A DNA stretch of 64,000 nt from Terebella lapidaria. Taxonomy: Eukaryota; Annelida; Polychaeta; Terebellida; Terebellidae. The notes beneath the pieces are model-generated. The model was given only the letters and a program-made list of their open reading frames with translations. It did not search any database and was not told the DNA's origin. A program made the position numbers and the translations under genes. The number at the start of each line of letters is the position of its first letter. The stretch's first letter is position 1. The DNA is taken from contig OX424564.1 of assembly GCA_949152475.1 (NCBI GenBank), forward strand, positions 39,430,165 to 39,494,164, written 5' to 3'. Shown here piece by piece: positions 1 to 11,129 of this stretch.

Positions 1-107
1 TATGAAACGACGCTCAATTTTGGACTTTGCAATATTGAAACGTCTTGCCCTCCGAGGCCACTTCATGGAATTTTTTGGCATTTTGTATGTGGATACTGTG
101 GAATATA

Positions 108-1354
108 CCCCCGTCACACTGGAATGGCGGTGCCACGGCGGGGCTTGTACAATGTAAATCGCCGTGGCATTGCCATGATCGCCGTGGTTCCTCGGCGATT
201 CCGCATTTGATCGCCGTAGCACCGCGGAAAACTGTCAACACCGCGGACCTTCGCGGTGGCATGGCGGAAGTTTTGAACATGTTCAAAACTTCCGCATTGC
301 CACCGTGATTGGGCCAATCCGCAGTAGGATCGTCGTGGCACCGCCATAACCACCGTGGAACCGTACTAAGACCTCATTAGCATCTCCATAACCGTCATGC
401 ATCCTCAGGAAGACCGCCGTGCAACCGCCAGAAAAGTAAACTGGCAACACTACTGCGATCAAGTGGCGGTGATGGCGGTGCTACTGAGGTGCTACCACGG
501 GAGCACTGCGGGTATGGGGGTGCCACGACAGACTCAATGAGGAATTCAAGAATACTAGGCGATCTTACTGCGATTCACACGGCGGTGGTGGCGGTGTTAT
601 TGAGGTGTCTGTACGGCAATGGCGTTTCCACTGCGGTTGCACGGATGTTGCACTGAGGGTCTTGCACGGTGCTACGGCGGTCAAATTTTTGCATATAAAA
701 GCTTTGGTTTTCTGAATAAATTTCAAGTGTTCTGAAAGTTTTGAAACACTTCAGATCAATTCATTGAAAAAGAATAATGGTAGATAACAGAAATCTGATC
801 GTCATGCAAAACTTGCTGTCAGATGAGCAAGCAATCCTCATGGGAAGACTCCTCTTCCGAGGGTGGAGGGGCGTAAGAGGGCGTTTTTTGGTAGCTCTTC
901 CCCTTGTTGTGGTACGTTTCGGCATAATTACTGTAGTGTACACGTCACCAAAAAAAGGTAATGAATTTCACCGAAAACCACCTCCCTTTTATAGAGCCGC
1001 ATCGTTTCGCGATGCTGCCGCAGTGCCACCGTCGTAGCACCTCGGTAGCACCGCCACCCCGTAGTAGCACCTCAGTGGCCCCTCAATGCTTCCCCCAACA
1101 GCGTAGTACTGCCGCCAATGATCACCATGGAACCGCCAAACAAACCATAGTGGTAACTCAGTAGGATCGCCATGTCCGCAGTGACGCCGCCGTGCTTCCT
1201 CCCTGGATCCTCAGTAGTACCGTGAAGAAAAACTCACGTTTGATGAGAGGGGAAAAATACGAAAACCCTACTGGAGGTGTCACTACGGTGATGGCGGTTT
1301 TGACTGAAAACAGTTGTGGTACCGTAGTGGCACCGCCAGTCCAGTGTGACGGGG
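108..1354. mobile_element. Non-autonomous TIR DNA transposon (MITE-like)
   Basis: The left end reads CCCCCGTCACACTGG and continues to about 136. The right end, read on the opposite strand, starts CCCCGTCACACTGG and continues to about 1327. The inverted repeats span about 29 bp with one mismatch and one C-tract length difference. A TA dinucleotide flanks both ends (106-107 and 1355-1356), as expected of a TA target duplication. The interior is full of short GC-rich pieces based on CACCGCCGTGG in both orientations. No transposase-like reading frame is visible, and the short ORFs here look like chance. The superfamily is not identified; the TA duplication would suit a Tc1/mariner relative, but the tips are not typical of one. 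Confidence 0.7.
253..306. repeat. Near-perfect palindrome with a 32-bp perfect core
   Basis: Positions 264-295 are a perfect spacerless palindrome. The left half is GCGGAAGTTTTGAACA and the right half is its exact reverse complement. After one unpaired base on each side, the symmetry continues through CGGTGGCAT on the left and ATTGCCACCG on the right. It lies inside the TIR element and could extrude as a cruciform. Confidence 0.85.
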
Positions 1355-1432
1355 TAACAAACCAATCTTTTTGAATTTCTCCCCCATATTTTTTTCTATC
1401 AAGATTATTAGGGATCAAACACCCTCTTTAAT

Positions 1433-1640
1433 GTGGAGTTAAGGGTAATTGTAATTTGGGTAATTTTCATAAAACAATTCCGACCAATCTGCCCTAGCAA
1501 TATTCCATTTCGGGATCCGAAAGTAGGAAAATGATCACTGCCACACAGGTCATCATAGAAATCCTTTGACAATGACGGATGACCCAATAAGATATCACTA
1601 ACTAAAAATGTTCCATATGCTATGGGGCTTATTGAAACAA
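1433..1640 (-). mobile_element. LINE endonuclease fragment
   Basis: A minus-strand reading frame contains the block DDLCGSDHFPTF preceded by hydrophobic sequence. GSDH[FY]P is the conserved C-terminal motif of the APE-type endonuclease of non-LTR retrotransposons. About 70 residues around the motif look LINE-derived. No reverse transcriptase is visible, so this is a short remnant. The clade (CR1, Jockey or another) cannot be told from this piece. Confidence 0.6.
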
Positions 1641-1712
1641 AACAAAGGCATATTATCATTATATATGTGCACAAATCCAGCAATACACATGAATTGCACA
1701 CATTAATTAAAA

Positions 1713-2110
1713 TCAGCCCAAGAGCTAAGAAAGGCACCGGAGAATTACTTTTAATCAACAACTTTTTTCCACCAAAATTGCCGTTTTGACCTTTCAAAGT
1801 CGTTAAAGGTCGAATTCAAGGTCACTACTGAAACCGCAATACACGTATATGATTTTCTATTTGAATCTGCCGATATTTAACCTCTATCTTGAAGTGTTCT
1901 AGGAGTTTACTCTGTACAGCTCCCATTATGAAGGGAAAATTGCGTGATATTTTTGGCTGCAAATCACTCAAATCGAATAATATATTGATATTTGTCTCAT
2001 AAGGTGCTTTTGTTGCCAGTAAATCGAGCAAACTCTCACCTTCATTCGATTTGAATAATAAATCATTCAAAATATTATCACACTCAAGAAGTGGGCATAT
2101 TAAAACTTAT
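1713..2110 (+). mobile_element. Eroded family 1 element head with 1B/family 3-type body
   Basis: At 1713 the sequence TCAGCCCAAGAGCTAAG followed by AAAGGCACCGGA is a decayed version of the family 1 head: a hairpin followed by GGTTACCGGAC. It follows AAAA, as other heads do. The next 380 bp carry the body module with TTGACCTTTCAAAG, a TTCAAGGTCA motif and CAGCTCCCATTATGAAGG, which is shared with family 1B and family 3. No tail is seen, so this is an old truncated copy. Confidence 0.55.
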
Positions 2111-2406
2111 TCTGGTGCAAGAAAAGGTTGATATTTGTCTCAAAACCATGGATGACTTTGATTTCATTTCGTCTGTTTGAGAATTTTTTTTTCAATTCGG
2201 TAATCTTTCCAGGCATTGGCCTTTTTTTGGCTTGGCACATATTCCTATATAATGTATTTATTAATTTCGTAAAAAGTACAAGTGCGAGATACAATACAAC
2301 AGTGATCCAAATCAACATTAACACATGAGGTGGTGTACAATTGATCATTCAACTCGTCAATCTCAGACGATTCAAACTGAGGTAGTATTATTTGGCGACA
2401 TTTGCC

Positions 2407-2444
2407 CAAAGAGTGTAACATCATTGATGTTGTTACACTCTTTG
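2407..2444. repeat. 14-bp perfect inverted repeat
   Basis: CAAAGAGTGTAACA at 2407-2420 is exactly inverted at 2431-2444, with a 10-nt loop. It resembles the terminal hairpins of the mobile elements elsewhere in the window, but no matching head was found nearby. Confidence 0.75.
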
Positions 2445-3073
2445 ATTTGACATCTAACACATCTCGGTAACAGAGGCACAGTCTTCTTCATTGTGTGGTT
2501 TAAATTAACCGCGGGAGTTTTCTTGCAGTTGATGACATTACGTTTGTTGACAGAGTAAGAAGAACTTTTGTAAGATAAAGAGTTAGACACGACAGAACCG
2601 CTAATCTGAACACGCCAGTCTGGTGCATAATTGGACGAGAGCAGTACCGGTTCTTGATTTAAAAAAAAAACCTGGTGTACATTCGAATGTGCCCATTCAC
2701 ACCATCGACGTATAAATCAAGTAGATCTAGGCCTACTTAATACCTAGACCCCCCCCCCCCCCCTCACCCCAAAGCATAAGAATTTGCTAAATAAACTTTT
2801 CCCTAATATGTCAAATATTAATTGTCATTGCCGCGATTCTAAATTTGACCACATTAACGAAATAAGGAATAACAACTAAAAACAGTCTAAGAACAATGTG
2901 TTCAGTCCGTGCTGACCTACGTGTAAATTCTCTTCAGAAATCATTTGCATTTTGCAATATTGTTATCAGTTTCGACCCAAGAAATTTCAACCCAAATAGT
3001 GAAGATGTTTCGAATTCAGGTATCGGATGCGCATGGGAAATTGAATCCAGTTTCTTTATTCGTCCAGTGTCCT
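2445..3073. other. Intergenic, no gene recognised
   Basis: No supported coding sequence. It holds a poly-C tract near 2750-2763 and otherwise AT-rich unique-looking sequence. It is downstream of the caveolin-like exon on the minus strand and could include its 3' UTR. Confidence 0.5.
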
Positions 3074-3391
3074 TTATTGGTCCGTGCACTGTCGCGTTCC
3101 TTCCATTCCTCTGTTTCTGTCCATTAAGTTCACATCAATTCTGAAATATCCTCGAATGTAGAAGAAAGCTTGTCCAAACGAGAAGACTCACACACGAATG
3201 CAGACGATACACCTGGTCAGGCCCAGGCACACGGATAAAGCGCATGCGCAAAGGCGGATCCAAGTGAAGAACAGCACGATGATTGGCTGAATGGCCCAGA
3301 CCTGCACCGCGGCGTTGATTCCATAGATTAGGCCGCAAATCGAAACCGAAAGCCAGCCACATAGCTGCGAGGTCACGATGAAAGTCATGGC
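3074..3391 (-). pseudogene. Caveolin-like terminal exon, copy A, with an in-frame TGA
   Basis: A minus-strand exon starts after a good acceptor (TTTTCTTCGTCACAG) at 3391, in phase 0 if the first codon is GCC. It encodes a hydrophobic hairpin-like segment followed by VWAIQPIIVLFFTW, matching the caveolin pattern IWxVxPxIK. It aligns residue for residue with the exon at 4673-4990. A TGA at 3188-3190 stops the frame after CIRV, yet the same frame continues with GQAFFYIRGYFRID, clearly homologous to GQSLAYIRGRFRTD in copy B, down to TAA at 3074-3076. The TGA aligns with a cysteine of copy B. A recent nonsense mutation is the simplest reading; a genuine shortened C-terminus or a sequencing error is possible. 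The 5' exons, expected between 3392 and 4672 or further upstream, were not found. Confidence 0.65.
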
Positions 3392-4672
3392 CTGTGACGA
3401 AGAAAACAACGAACGATGATTATCTGATTATTTGGTTTGGATATGTTGCTCGAATACTGTTGATAAACTGTTATGTCAGTTTGTGTATTGATAAGTATTT
3501 TGTTGCAGTTATGCATGTATATTATTATCTATGCACTTATCATGCTTATGTGGACAAACCCTAGATTTACTGTATTTTCAATTGAATGTGTCACAGTTCA
3601 GTTCAAATAATATGTAGATCAGATCATAAATATAATCAAAAGATCCAACCCTTTCCTTGTTAATCTTACGTAGGCCTATTATTAATATGCTTTAATCCCA
3701 TGGAATTTTTTTTTTTCAACATATAGCATTTCACGAAAAATAAAGTAGCAATCATAAAAGCATGTCATTCCAATGAAGTAAAACAGTTTTTTTAATCACG
3801 GCCTCATGGCCTATATATGTCTATTGCAAGTTTTGCTATATATTTTATTAGAATTGTTTAAATAATAAGGTTGGATAAATAAATGTAACTCAACAGCAAA
3901 TTACAAGGATAATATATTTTATTCGACAGCGTTTACACGAATGACAACCCCGAATTGACTCCCGACAGAAAATATTCCGAAACATGGTCTACACACATGA
4001 CACAGTTAAAATATCTGAATCCGATTTTATTGAAATGTAGACATGCATGTTCCGTGAAACAACCTAAAACTTCTTCGCTTGAATAGTACAAAATATCAAA
4101 ATAGTACAAATATTTGCAACTATGTCACACATCACTTGATTATTAGGTCGAGTTATAATGTTATTTTCTGAGTCAGTTCATTGAAAAGACACCAATTATA
4201 CTCGCATCGTCTCGAGTTTCGAAAGAATGTGATAATATATAACATTATCATAAATACATGTATAGGCATGTGTATTTACAAAGACTGCAGGTTAATAAGG
4301 TCATAATGGACATTTATTACACGGATCACTCACACACCGGCTTTCTGGCCAATGTAGTCATAATGATAATCTGTGTAACGTTACATCTCATGCACAGCCA
4401 GCATAAAAAAAATAAGAGCACACAAAAGGCACGTTATACATGTAGGTCGAAATGACATTTCGGAAGTTTGAATCACAGCAAACTGAAACACAACTAAATA
4501 ATCTTTACCCAATTTCGAATGTCTAATTATATATTATACGACAAGCAAAATAATTACGACTATAAGGTCCAAAAACTTAATTATCGCATTTTCCGGATGT
4601 CTATCCAAAAATTAAGTTTCCTCCCACAGTTGACCCATTTTTCATCGTCCCGTCCGTTCATCGTCAGCGCGA
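3392..4672. other. Interval between the two caveolin-like exons
   Basis: AT-rich sequence with no recognisable exon. It should contain the intron and possibly an upstream exon of copy A, plus the 3' flank of copy B. Caveolin N-terminal exons are short and poorly conserved, so one could be missed by eye. Confidence 0.4.
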
Positions 4673-4990
4673 TCATTTGTCTTCGGCGTCGGCGGTGGCC
4701 CCGTAGTTGTACGTCGACGTCGAGTTGGTGACGTTGAGGCCGGTCAAGTCAGTGCGGAAGCGCCCCCTGATGTAGGCAAGACTCTGGCCGAGCGACTGGC
4801 AGCACGGGTCGCAGCAGGCGCGCACACAGGCGCGGTTACACGCGAAACACAGTCGGAACCAGGTGAACAGCAGCTTGATGACAGGCTGCACGACCCAGAT
4901 CTGCACGGCCGCGTTGACGCCGTAGATACAGCCGCAGACCAGCACCGAAATCCAGCCGAAGATAGCCGAGAGAACGTAGAATACGCCGCT
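4673..4990 (-). CDS. Caveolin-like protein, terminal exon (copy B)
   Basis: Caveolins are hairpin-inserted membrane scaffold proteins of caveolae. This minus-strand exon begins after an acceptor (CACACACCAACAG) at 4990 in phase 0 and encodes 105 residues to a stop at 4673. Visible features, in order: a long hydrophobic stretch (residues about 3-33), IWVVQPVIKLLFTW at the position of IWAVVPCIK of vertebrate caveolin-1, a cysteine-rich segment (CFACNRACVRACC) suited to palmitoylation, then DPCCQSLGQ and YIRGRFRTDL matching the C-terminal DPxxxxxG...R of the family. The tail to ADAEDK is polar. Upstream exons are not recognised; 4991-5448 shows none. The paralogous exon at 3074-3391 has the same start phase and similar intron ends, so the two genes arose by tandem duplication. 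The symbol is withheld because invertebrate caveolins do not map one to one on CAV1-3. Confidence 0.75.
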   Translation of the reverse strand, partial: SGVFYVLSAIFGWISVLVCGCIYGVNAAVQIWVVQPVIKLLFTWFRLCFACNRACVRACCDPCCQSLGQSLAYIRGRFRTDLTGLNVTNSTSTYNYGATADAEDK

Positions 4991-5448
4991 CTGTTGGTGT
5001 GTGAGGAAGAAATAACAACGTGAAATGATTTTCAACGGCAAATATTGTGTTCAGGTAATTAGTAACAGAGTGACTATTTATTCGATTTATGAGTTAGACG
5101 AAGCATTATGGCATCCCAATCACGTTCTGAGATGTAAAAAAAGTTGAAGATCGTGCCTTGCACTTATCCGAATGTACTAAATGCATTTTATTTCCATGCA
5201 ATGAATCCGCTATGTACTGGAAATGAGCTTTAGCATATTGGCAGCTCTTTTATGATTAAGCATTGAAAGGTTCAAAGCCCAGATGTTAAATTAAACACAC
5301 CTGTCAGTCGTTTTCCACCAACAATGATAAGTTCGGTATTATTGACGTTAGTTCGTCATGCTTGACGTTATTGAAAGCCATGTTAGAAATTTTTGTCGTT
5401 ATTTTTGATGCATGATTGCAATTTAATTAAGTAGTAAAATTGAAACAT

Positions 5449-6035
5449 AGCACCAAGGGTGCTGTAGCTTACCGACAATCATGTGAATTGCGTAGAATAC
5501 TGAATACATCTAAATTGTTACACTGATGTTAAAATCTATATGTTAAAACATGTTCGTAAATGTTGATAGAAACACATTTTCTGTATAGACTATAATACGA
5601 AATCAAGTTACATCTTGAAAGATTTTTTTCGTTAATGACAAATTTTCACAGACAGTCGATTCAAAGGCAACAAAACTTATACACATCACAAAGGTACATA
5701 AGGATAATCTTATACATGATTTTGAGGAAAACTGTCTGAATAGATTTTGAGAAACTGACCACCAAAGGCAAAATTCATCGTTTTTTAGACAAAAAAGAGC
5801 GTTTTGACCTTTCAAGGTCATTGTAGGTCAAATTCAAGGTCACCACTCAAACCGCTATATATGATTTCCCATTTGAATGTGCCAATACTTAGGCTCTATC
5901 TTTAAGTGTTCTATGAGTTTACTCCGCACAGCTCCCATTATGAAGGAAAATTTGGGTGAAGTCCAAAAAAATTTTCAATGGCCAAAAAAAATTTTTTTTT
6001 TTTGCTGGAAATGGCTCAAAATGAATACTGACTCG
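5449..6035 (+). mobile_element. Family 3 element, 5' part
   Basis: The head is the hairpin AGCACC-AAG-GGTGCT at 5449, then GTA and the TIR-like GCTTACCGACAAT. The same head occurs at 59931. The body (about 5790-5945) carries GACCTTTCAAGGTCA, TTCAAGGTCA and CAGCTCCCATTATGAAGG, shared with family 1B. At about 6036 the body passes straight into the 37-bp minisatellite. Confidence 0.65.
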
Positions 6036-9000
6036 ATTTGAGACCCCCTCCCTGTGTGCAAGTGATGTGATGTCCGTCTCCCCCCTCCGTGTGCAAGTGA
6101 TGTGATGTCCGTCTCCCCCTCCCTGTGTGCAAGTGATGTGATGTCCGTCTCCCCCCTCCCTGTGTGCAAGTGATGTGATGTCCGTCTCCCCCCTCCCTGT
6201 GTGCAAGTGATGTGATGTCCGTCTCCCCCCTCCCTGTGTGCAAGTGATGATATGTCCGTCTCCCCCCTCCCTGTGTGCAAGTGATGTGATGTCCGTCTCC
6301 CCCCTCCCTGTGTGCAAGTGATGTGATGTCCGTCTCCCTGTGTGCAAGTGATGTGATGTCCGTCTCCCTGTGTGCAAGTGATGTGATGTCCGTCTCCCTG
6401 TGTGCAAGTGATGTGATGTCCGTCTCCCCCCTCCCTGTGTGTAAGTGATGCGATGTCCGTCCCCCCCCCCCTCCCTGTGTGCAACTGATGCGATGTCCGT
6501 CTCCCCCCTCCCTGTGTGCAAGTGATGTGATGTCCGACTCCCCCCTCCCTGTGTGCAAGTGATGTGATGTCCGTCTCCCCCCTCCCTGTGTGCAAGTGAT
6601 GTGATGTCCGTCTCCCCCCTCCCTGTGTGCAAGTGATGTGATGTCCGTCTCCCCCCTCCCTGTGTGCAAGTGATGTGATGTCCGTCTCCCCCCTCCCTGT
6701 GTGCAAGTGATGTGATGTCCGTCTCCCCCCTCCCTGTGTGCAAGTGATGTGATGTCCGTCTCCCCCCTCCCTGTGTGCAAGTGATGTGATGTCCGTCTCC
6801 CCCCTCCCTGTGTGCAAGAGATGCGATGTCCGTCTCCCCCCTCCCTGTGTGCAAGTGATGCGATGTCCGTCTCCCCCCTCCCTGTGTGCAAGTGATGCGA
6901 TGTCCGTCTCCCCCCTCCCTGTGTGCAACTGATGCGATGTCCGTCTCCCCCCTCCCTGTGTGCAACTGATGCGATGTCCGTCTCCCCCCTCCCTGTGTGC
7001 AAGTGATGCGATGTCCGTCTCCCCCCTCCCTGTGTGCAAGTGATGTGATGTTCGTCTCCCCCCTCCCTGTGTGCAAGTGATGTGATGTCCGTCTCCCCCC
7101 TCCCTGTGTGCAAGTGATGTGATGTCCGTCTCCCCCCTCCCTGTGTGCAAGTGATGTGATGTCCGTCTCCCCCCTCCCTGTGTGCAAGTGATGTGATGTC
7201 CGTCTCCCCTTCTCCCTGTGTGCAAGTGATGTGATGTCCGTCTCCCCTTCTCCCTGTGTGCAAGTGATGTGATGTCCGTCTCTCCTTCTCCCTGTGTGCA
7301 AGTGATGTGATGTCCGTCTCCCCTTCTCCCTGTGTGCAAGTGATGTGATGTCCGTCTCCCCTTCTCCCTGTGTGCAAGTGATGTGATGTCCGTCTCCCCT
7401 TCTCCCTGTGTGCAAGTGATGTGATGTCCGTCTCCCCCCTCCCTGTGTGCAAGTGATGTGATGTCCGTCTCCCCCCTCCCTGTGTGCAAGTGATGTGATG
7501 TCCGTCTCCCCCCTCCCTGTGTGCAAGTGATGTGATGTCCGTCTCCCCTTCTCCCTGTGTGCAAGTGATGTGATGTCCGTCTCCCCTTCTCCCTGGGTGC
7601 AAGTGATGTGATGTCCGTCTCCCCCCCTCCCTGTGTGCAAGTGATGTGATGTCCGTCTCCCCCCCTCCCTGTGTGCAAGTGATGTGATGTCCGTCTCCCC
7701 CCCCTCCCTGTGTGCAAGTGATGTGACGTCCGTCTCCCCCCTCCCTGTGTGCAAGTGATGTGATGTCCGTCTCCCCCCTCCCTGTGTGCAAGTGATGTGA
7801 TGTCCGTCTCCCCCCTCCCTGTGTGCAAGTGATGTGATGTCCGTCTCCCCCCTCCCTGTGTGCAAGTGATGTGATGTCCGTCTCCCCCCTCCCTGTGTGC
7901 AAGTGATGTGATGTCCGTCTCCCCCCTCCCTGTGTGCAAGTGATGTGATGTCCGTCTCCCCCCTCCCTGTGTGCAAGTGATGTGATGTCCGTCTCCCCCC
8001 TCCCTGTGTGCAAGTGATGTGATGTCAGTCTCCCCCCTCCCTGTGTGCAAGTGATGTGATGTCCGTCTCCCCCTCCCTGTGTGCAAGTGATGTGATGTCC
8101 GTCTCCCCCCCTCCCTGTGTGCAACTGATGTGATGTCCGTCTCCCCCCCTCCCTGTGTGCAAGTGATGTGATGTCCGTCTCCCCCCCCTCCCTGTGTGCA
8201 AGTGATGTGACGTCCGTCTCCCCTCCCTGTGTGCAAGTGATGTGACGTCCGTCTCCCCCTCCCTGTGTGCAAGTGATGTGACGTCCGTCTCCCCCTCCCT
8301 TTGTGCAAGTGATGTGACGTCCGTCTCCCCCTCCCTGTGTGCAAGTGATGTGACGTCCGTCTCCCCCTCCCTGTGTGCAAGTGATGTGACGTCCGTCTCC
8401 CCCTCCCTGTGTGCAAGTGATGTGACGTCCGTCTCCCCCTCCCTGTGTGCAAGTGATGTGACGTCCGTCTCCCCCTCCCTGTGTGCAAGTGATGTGACGT
8501 CCGTCTCCCCCTCCCTGTGTGCAAGTGATGTGACGTCCGTCTCCCCCTCCCTGTGTGCAAGTGATGTGACGTCCGTCTCCCCCTCCCTGTGTGCAAGTGA
8601 TGTGACGTCCGTCTCCCCCTCCCTGTGTGCAAGTGATGTGACGTCCGTCTCCCCTCCCTGTGTGCAAGTGATGTGAAGTCCGTCTCCCCTCCCTGTGTGC
8701 AAGTGATGTGAAGTCCGTCTCCCCTCCCTGTGTGCAAGTGATGTGACGTCCGTCTCCCCTCCCTGTGTGCAAGTGATGTGACGTCCGTCTCCCCTCCCTG
8801 TGTGCAAGTGATGTGACGTCCGTCTCCCCTCCCTGTGTGCAAGTGATGTGACGTCCGTCTCCCCTCCCTGTGTGCAAGTGATGTGACGTCCGTCTCCCCC
8901 TCCCTGTGTGCAAGTGATGTGACGTCCGTTTCCCCTCCCTGTGTGCAAGTGATGTGACGTCCGTCTCCCCTCCCTGTGTGCAAGTGATGTGACATCCGTC

Positions 9001-9538
9001 TCCCCTCCCTGTGTGCAAGTGATGTGACGTCCGTCTCCCCTCCCTGTGTGCAAGTGATGTGACGTCCGTCTCCCCTCCCTGTGTGCAAGTGATGTGACGT
9101 CCGTCTCCCCTCCCTGTGTGCAAGTGATGTGACGTCCGTCTCCCCTCCCTGTGTGCAAGTGATGTGACGTCCGTCTCCCCTCCCTGTGTGCAAGTGATGT
9201 GATGTCCGTCTCCCCCCTCCCTGTGTGCAAGTGATGTGATGTCCGTCTCCCCCCTCCCTGTGTGCAAGTGATGGGATGTCCGTCTCCCCCCCCCCCCCCT
9301 CCCTGTGTGCAAGTGATGGGATGTCCGTCTCCCCCCCTCCCTGTGTGCAAGCGATGGGATGTCCGTCTCCCCCCCCCCCTCCCTGTGTGCAAGCGATGGG
9401 ATGTCCGTCTCCCCCCCTCCCTGTATGCAAGTGATGGGATGTCCGTCTCCCCCCCCCCCCCTCCCTGTGTGCAAGTGATGGGATGTCCGTCTCCCCCCCC
9501 CTCCCTGTGTGCAAGTGATGTGATGTCCGTCTCCCCAC
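6036..9538. repeat. Minisatellite of 35-37-bp units, about 95 copies
   Basis: The unit is built on CCTGTGTGCAAGTGATGTGA followed by TGTCCGTCTCC and a C tract. Unit length depends on the C tract: 37 bp in most of 6036-8215, 36 bp in about 8216-8650, 35 bp in about 8650-9190, and 37 bp or longer with up to 12-13 C in 9190-9538. Sequence variants also cluster: GATGCGATG (near 6450-6500 and 6820-7020), CCTTCTCC (7200-7600), TGACGTCC (7720-9180) and GATGGGATG (9270-9500). A truncated unit lacking the C tract repeats at about 6330-6420. Long minus-strand reading frames run through it in all three frames because the unit has no stop codon; they are not genes. Confidence 0.95.
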
Positions 9539-9540
9539 GT

Positions 9541-11115
9541 CGAAGAGGACTCGCTAGGGTTGAGTTTCACCTCCGGATCGAACACAGGCCAGTTGCGCTA
9601 GTAATGCTGTGTCCGCACATAAGGGTGAACTCCTGTTGCCCGAGTCTCCAAGGTATTCAGAGTTGCGGCGGTCTGCGGTCTCTCTGGAGGGTCCAGGTGC
9701 ACAGTCCAGATTCTTGCACTTATGACAACGTGACAGTCCATCAGCATTGCTCAAGAAAGCCTGAGGTCGGTCGGGCAGGTCGGCCAACCCTGAACTGTAA
9801 GAAACGTGGGGTCCAGGCTCGGCGTGGCTGGCTGACTGCGCTTGTGCTCTCGTCAAGTGCAATTTGGATCAGCCACCGCTCCCTCTCCGTCAACCGAGCG
9901 TGCCCTACGATCAGATCGCTCCAAGTGAGGTGATCGGCCGTGGTCATCGCAGTCAGTGAGCGAGTCAGTGAGCTGATCAACTGCACTTCGGAGTGACTAT
10001 CCGACGCCTGGATCGGGGGTCCTCGAGGGGATCGACCTGGCCGGGCGAGGAAGCCGGTACAGTCTATCTAACTGCCCAGGGCCAGCCAACGTCGCCGGAA
10101 CCCTATCTGTTGCGCCCAAGGACATCGGAGGTTACAGGATGGCTGGGTCGGCTGTTCGTACAGAGGAAGGTGTGGGAGTGATCCATCCCTGGATCCGCTG
10201 GTCGTGCTTGGGGTAACTTGAAGACCGGAGAGTGTCTCCGGCCGCAACAACCGTTGCAACCCCGCAGAGTTCGACTCTACGTCCGGAGATGGAGTCGGGG
10301 ATGTACGGGACGTCTCCGCAGACTGGGACATGTCCTACGGGTTGTCCGGATGACCTTCCGTGAGGACTGAGCTCTCACGTGTCGACTCGCAGTCGACCCG
10401 AGATCAGGTGCTGCTTGATATAGGATCAGTTTCGCCTTCACTCATGTCTTTTTGTCGAGCTTGTCCCGGAGGAGAGTAGCAGGTCCCCAGGGACGAAGGA
10501 GCAAAGACGAATGCGTGTTAGGCCGCGATGGGATGCCAGTGGACTACCCTAGTCACGGCAACATTGTAACATTTGACGCCCCTTACCTAGGGCGCAAGTG
10601 CCCTGTCTCTGAGCATGGTCATGGCGGGCATTGTAATTACTTATCTACGACCAGGTAGTAGTCTGTCGTACAATTCCGGCCTCGATACATCACTCAGATA
10701 TTACATCATAGTAGTGTAGCCCGGTGCGACGAGCCTGAAAGCCATGAGGGCGGCTTCTGGAACATGCGCACGTGGGCATGTTGTTGGCCGGCCTCGCCGA
10801 CGATACACCACAAGGATAAAACCCCGCCAGAGCCTGTGCGCACCATCCCAGGGCAAGAGACTACCAATCCATGGGGGCGTGAGCCCCCGAAACAAAAGTA
10901 GTCTCCCCCCTGGGTCCACGATTGGAATTGTCCCCGGGTTCCTCACGGACCCTCCAGCCAGACAAAGAGAACAAGTAGCACATGGCCGTGCTCACCGTCG
11001 TCCTCTCGCATTGACAACTCTGAAACAACTTAGATAGCAAGACGAGAGCACGAGAGCGAACTTGTGGTCATGGCCAATGATACAGTATAGTGGAGTGAGA
11101 GAAGACAATACATCA
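9541..11115. other. GC-rich island between two minisatellites
   Basis: About 1.6 kb with clearly higher GC than the rest of the window. A Ty3/gypsy scrap lies at its left end. The remainder has no recognised gene; short ORFs on both strands resemble nothing I know. It may be retroelement-derived as a whole, but that is inference. Confidence 0.5.
9554..9790 (-). mobile_element. Ty3/gypsy LTR retrotransposon fossil, pol fragment
   Basis: A minus-strand stretch contains NADGLSRCHKCKN, the type of sequence that links RNase H to integrase in Ty3/gypsy polyproteins (the family pattern is NADALSR followed by Cys residues). Only this small part of pol is recognisable. No LTRs, gag or complete enzyme domains are seen, so it is a broken remnant. 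Its age cannot be set without relatives. Confidence 0.45.
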
Positions 11116-11129
11116 CCCAGGCAACACAC

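Noticed and set aside
45-353. Overlapping ORFs in the first 350 bases
   Set aside because: They fall inside the TIR element and its palindrome, are open on both strands because of GC-rich repeats, and show no domain.
5919-9585. Minus-strand ORFs of 455-1189 codons as giant genes
   Set aside because: They are translations of a stop-free minisatellite in all three frames, with no domain and no codon-level constraint.
10452-11037. Genes in the GC-rich island
   Set aside because: Short ORFs on both strands, with no motif, splice pattern or homology I can recognise.
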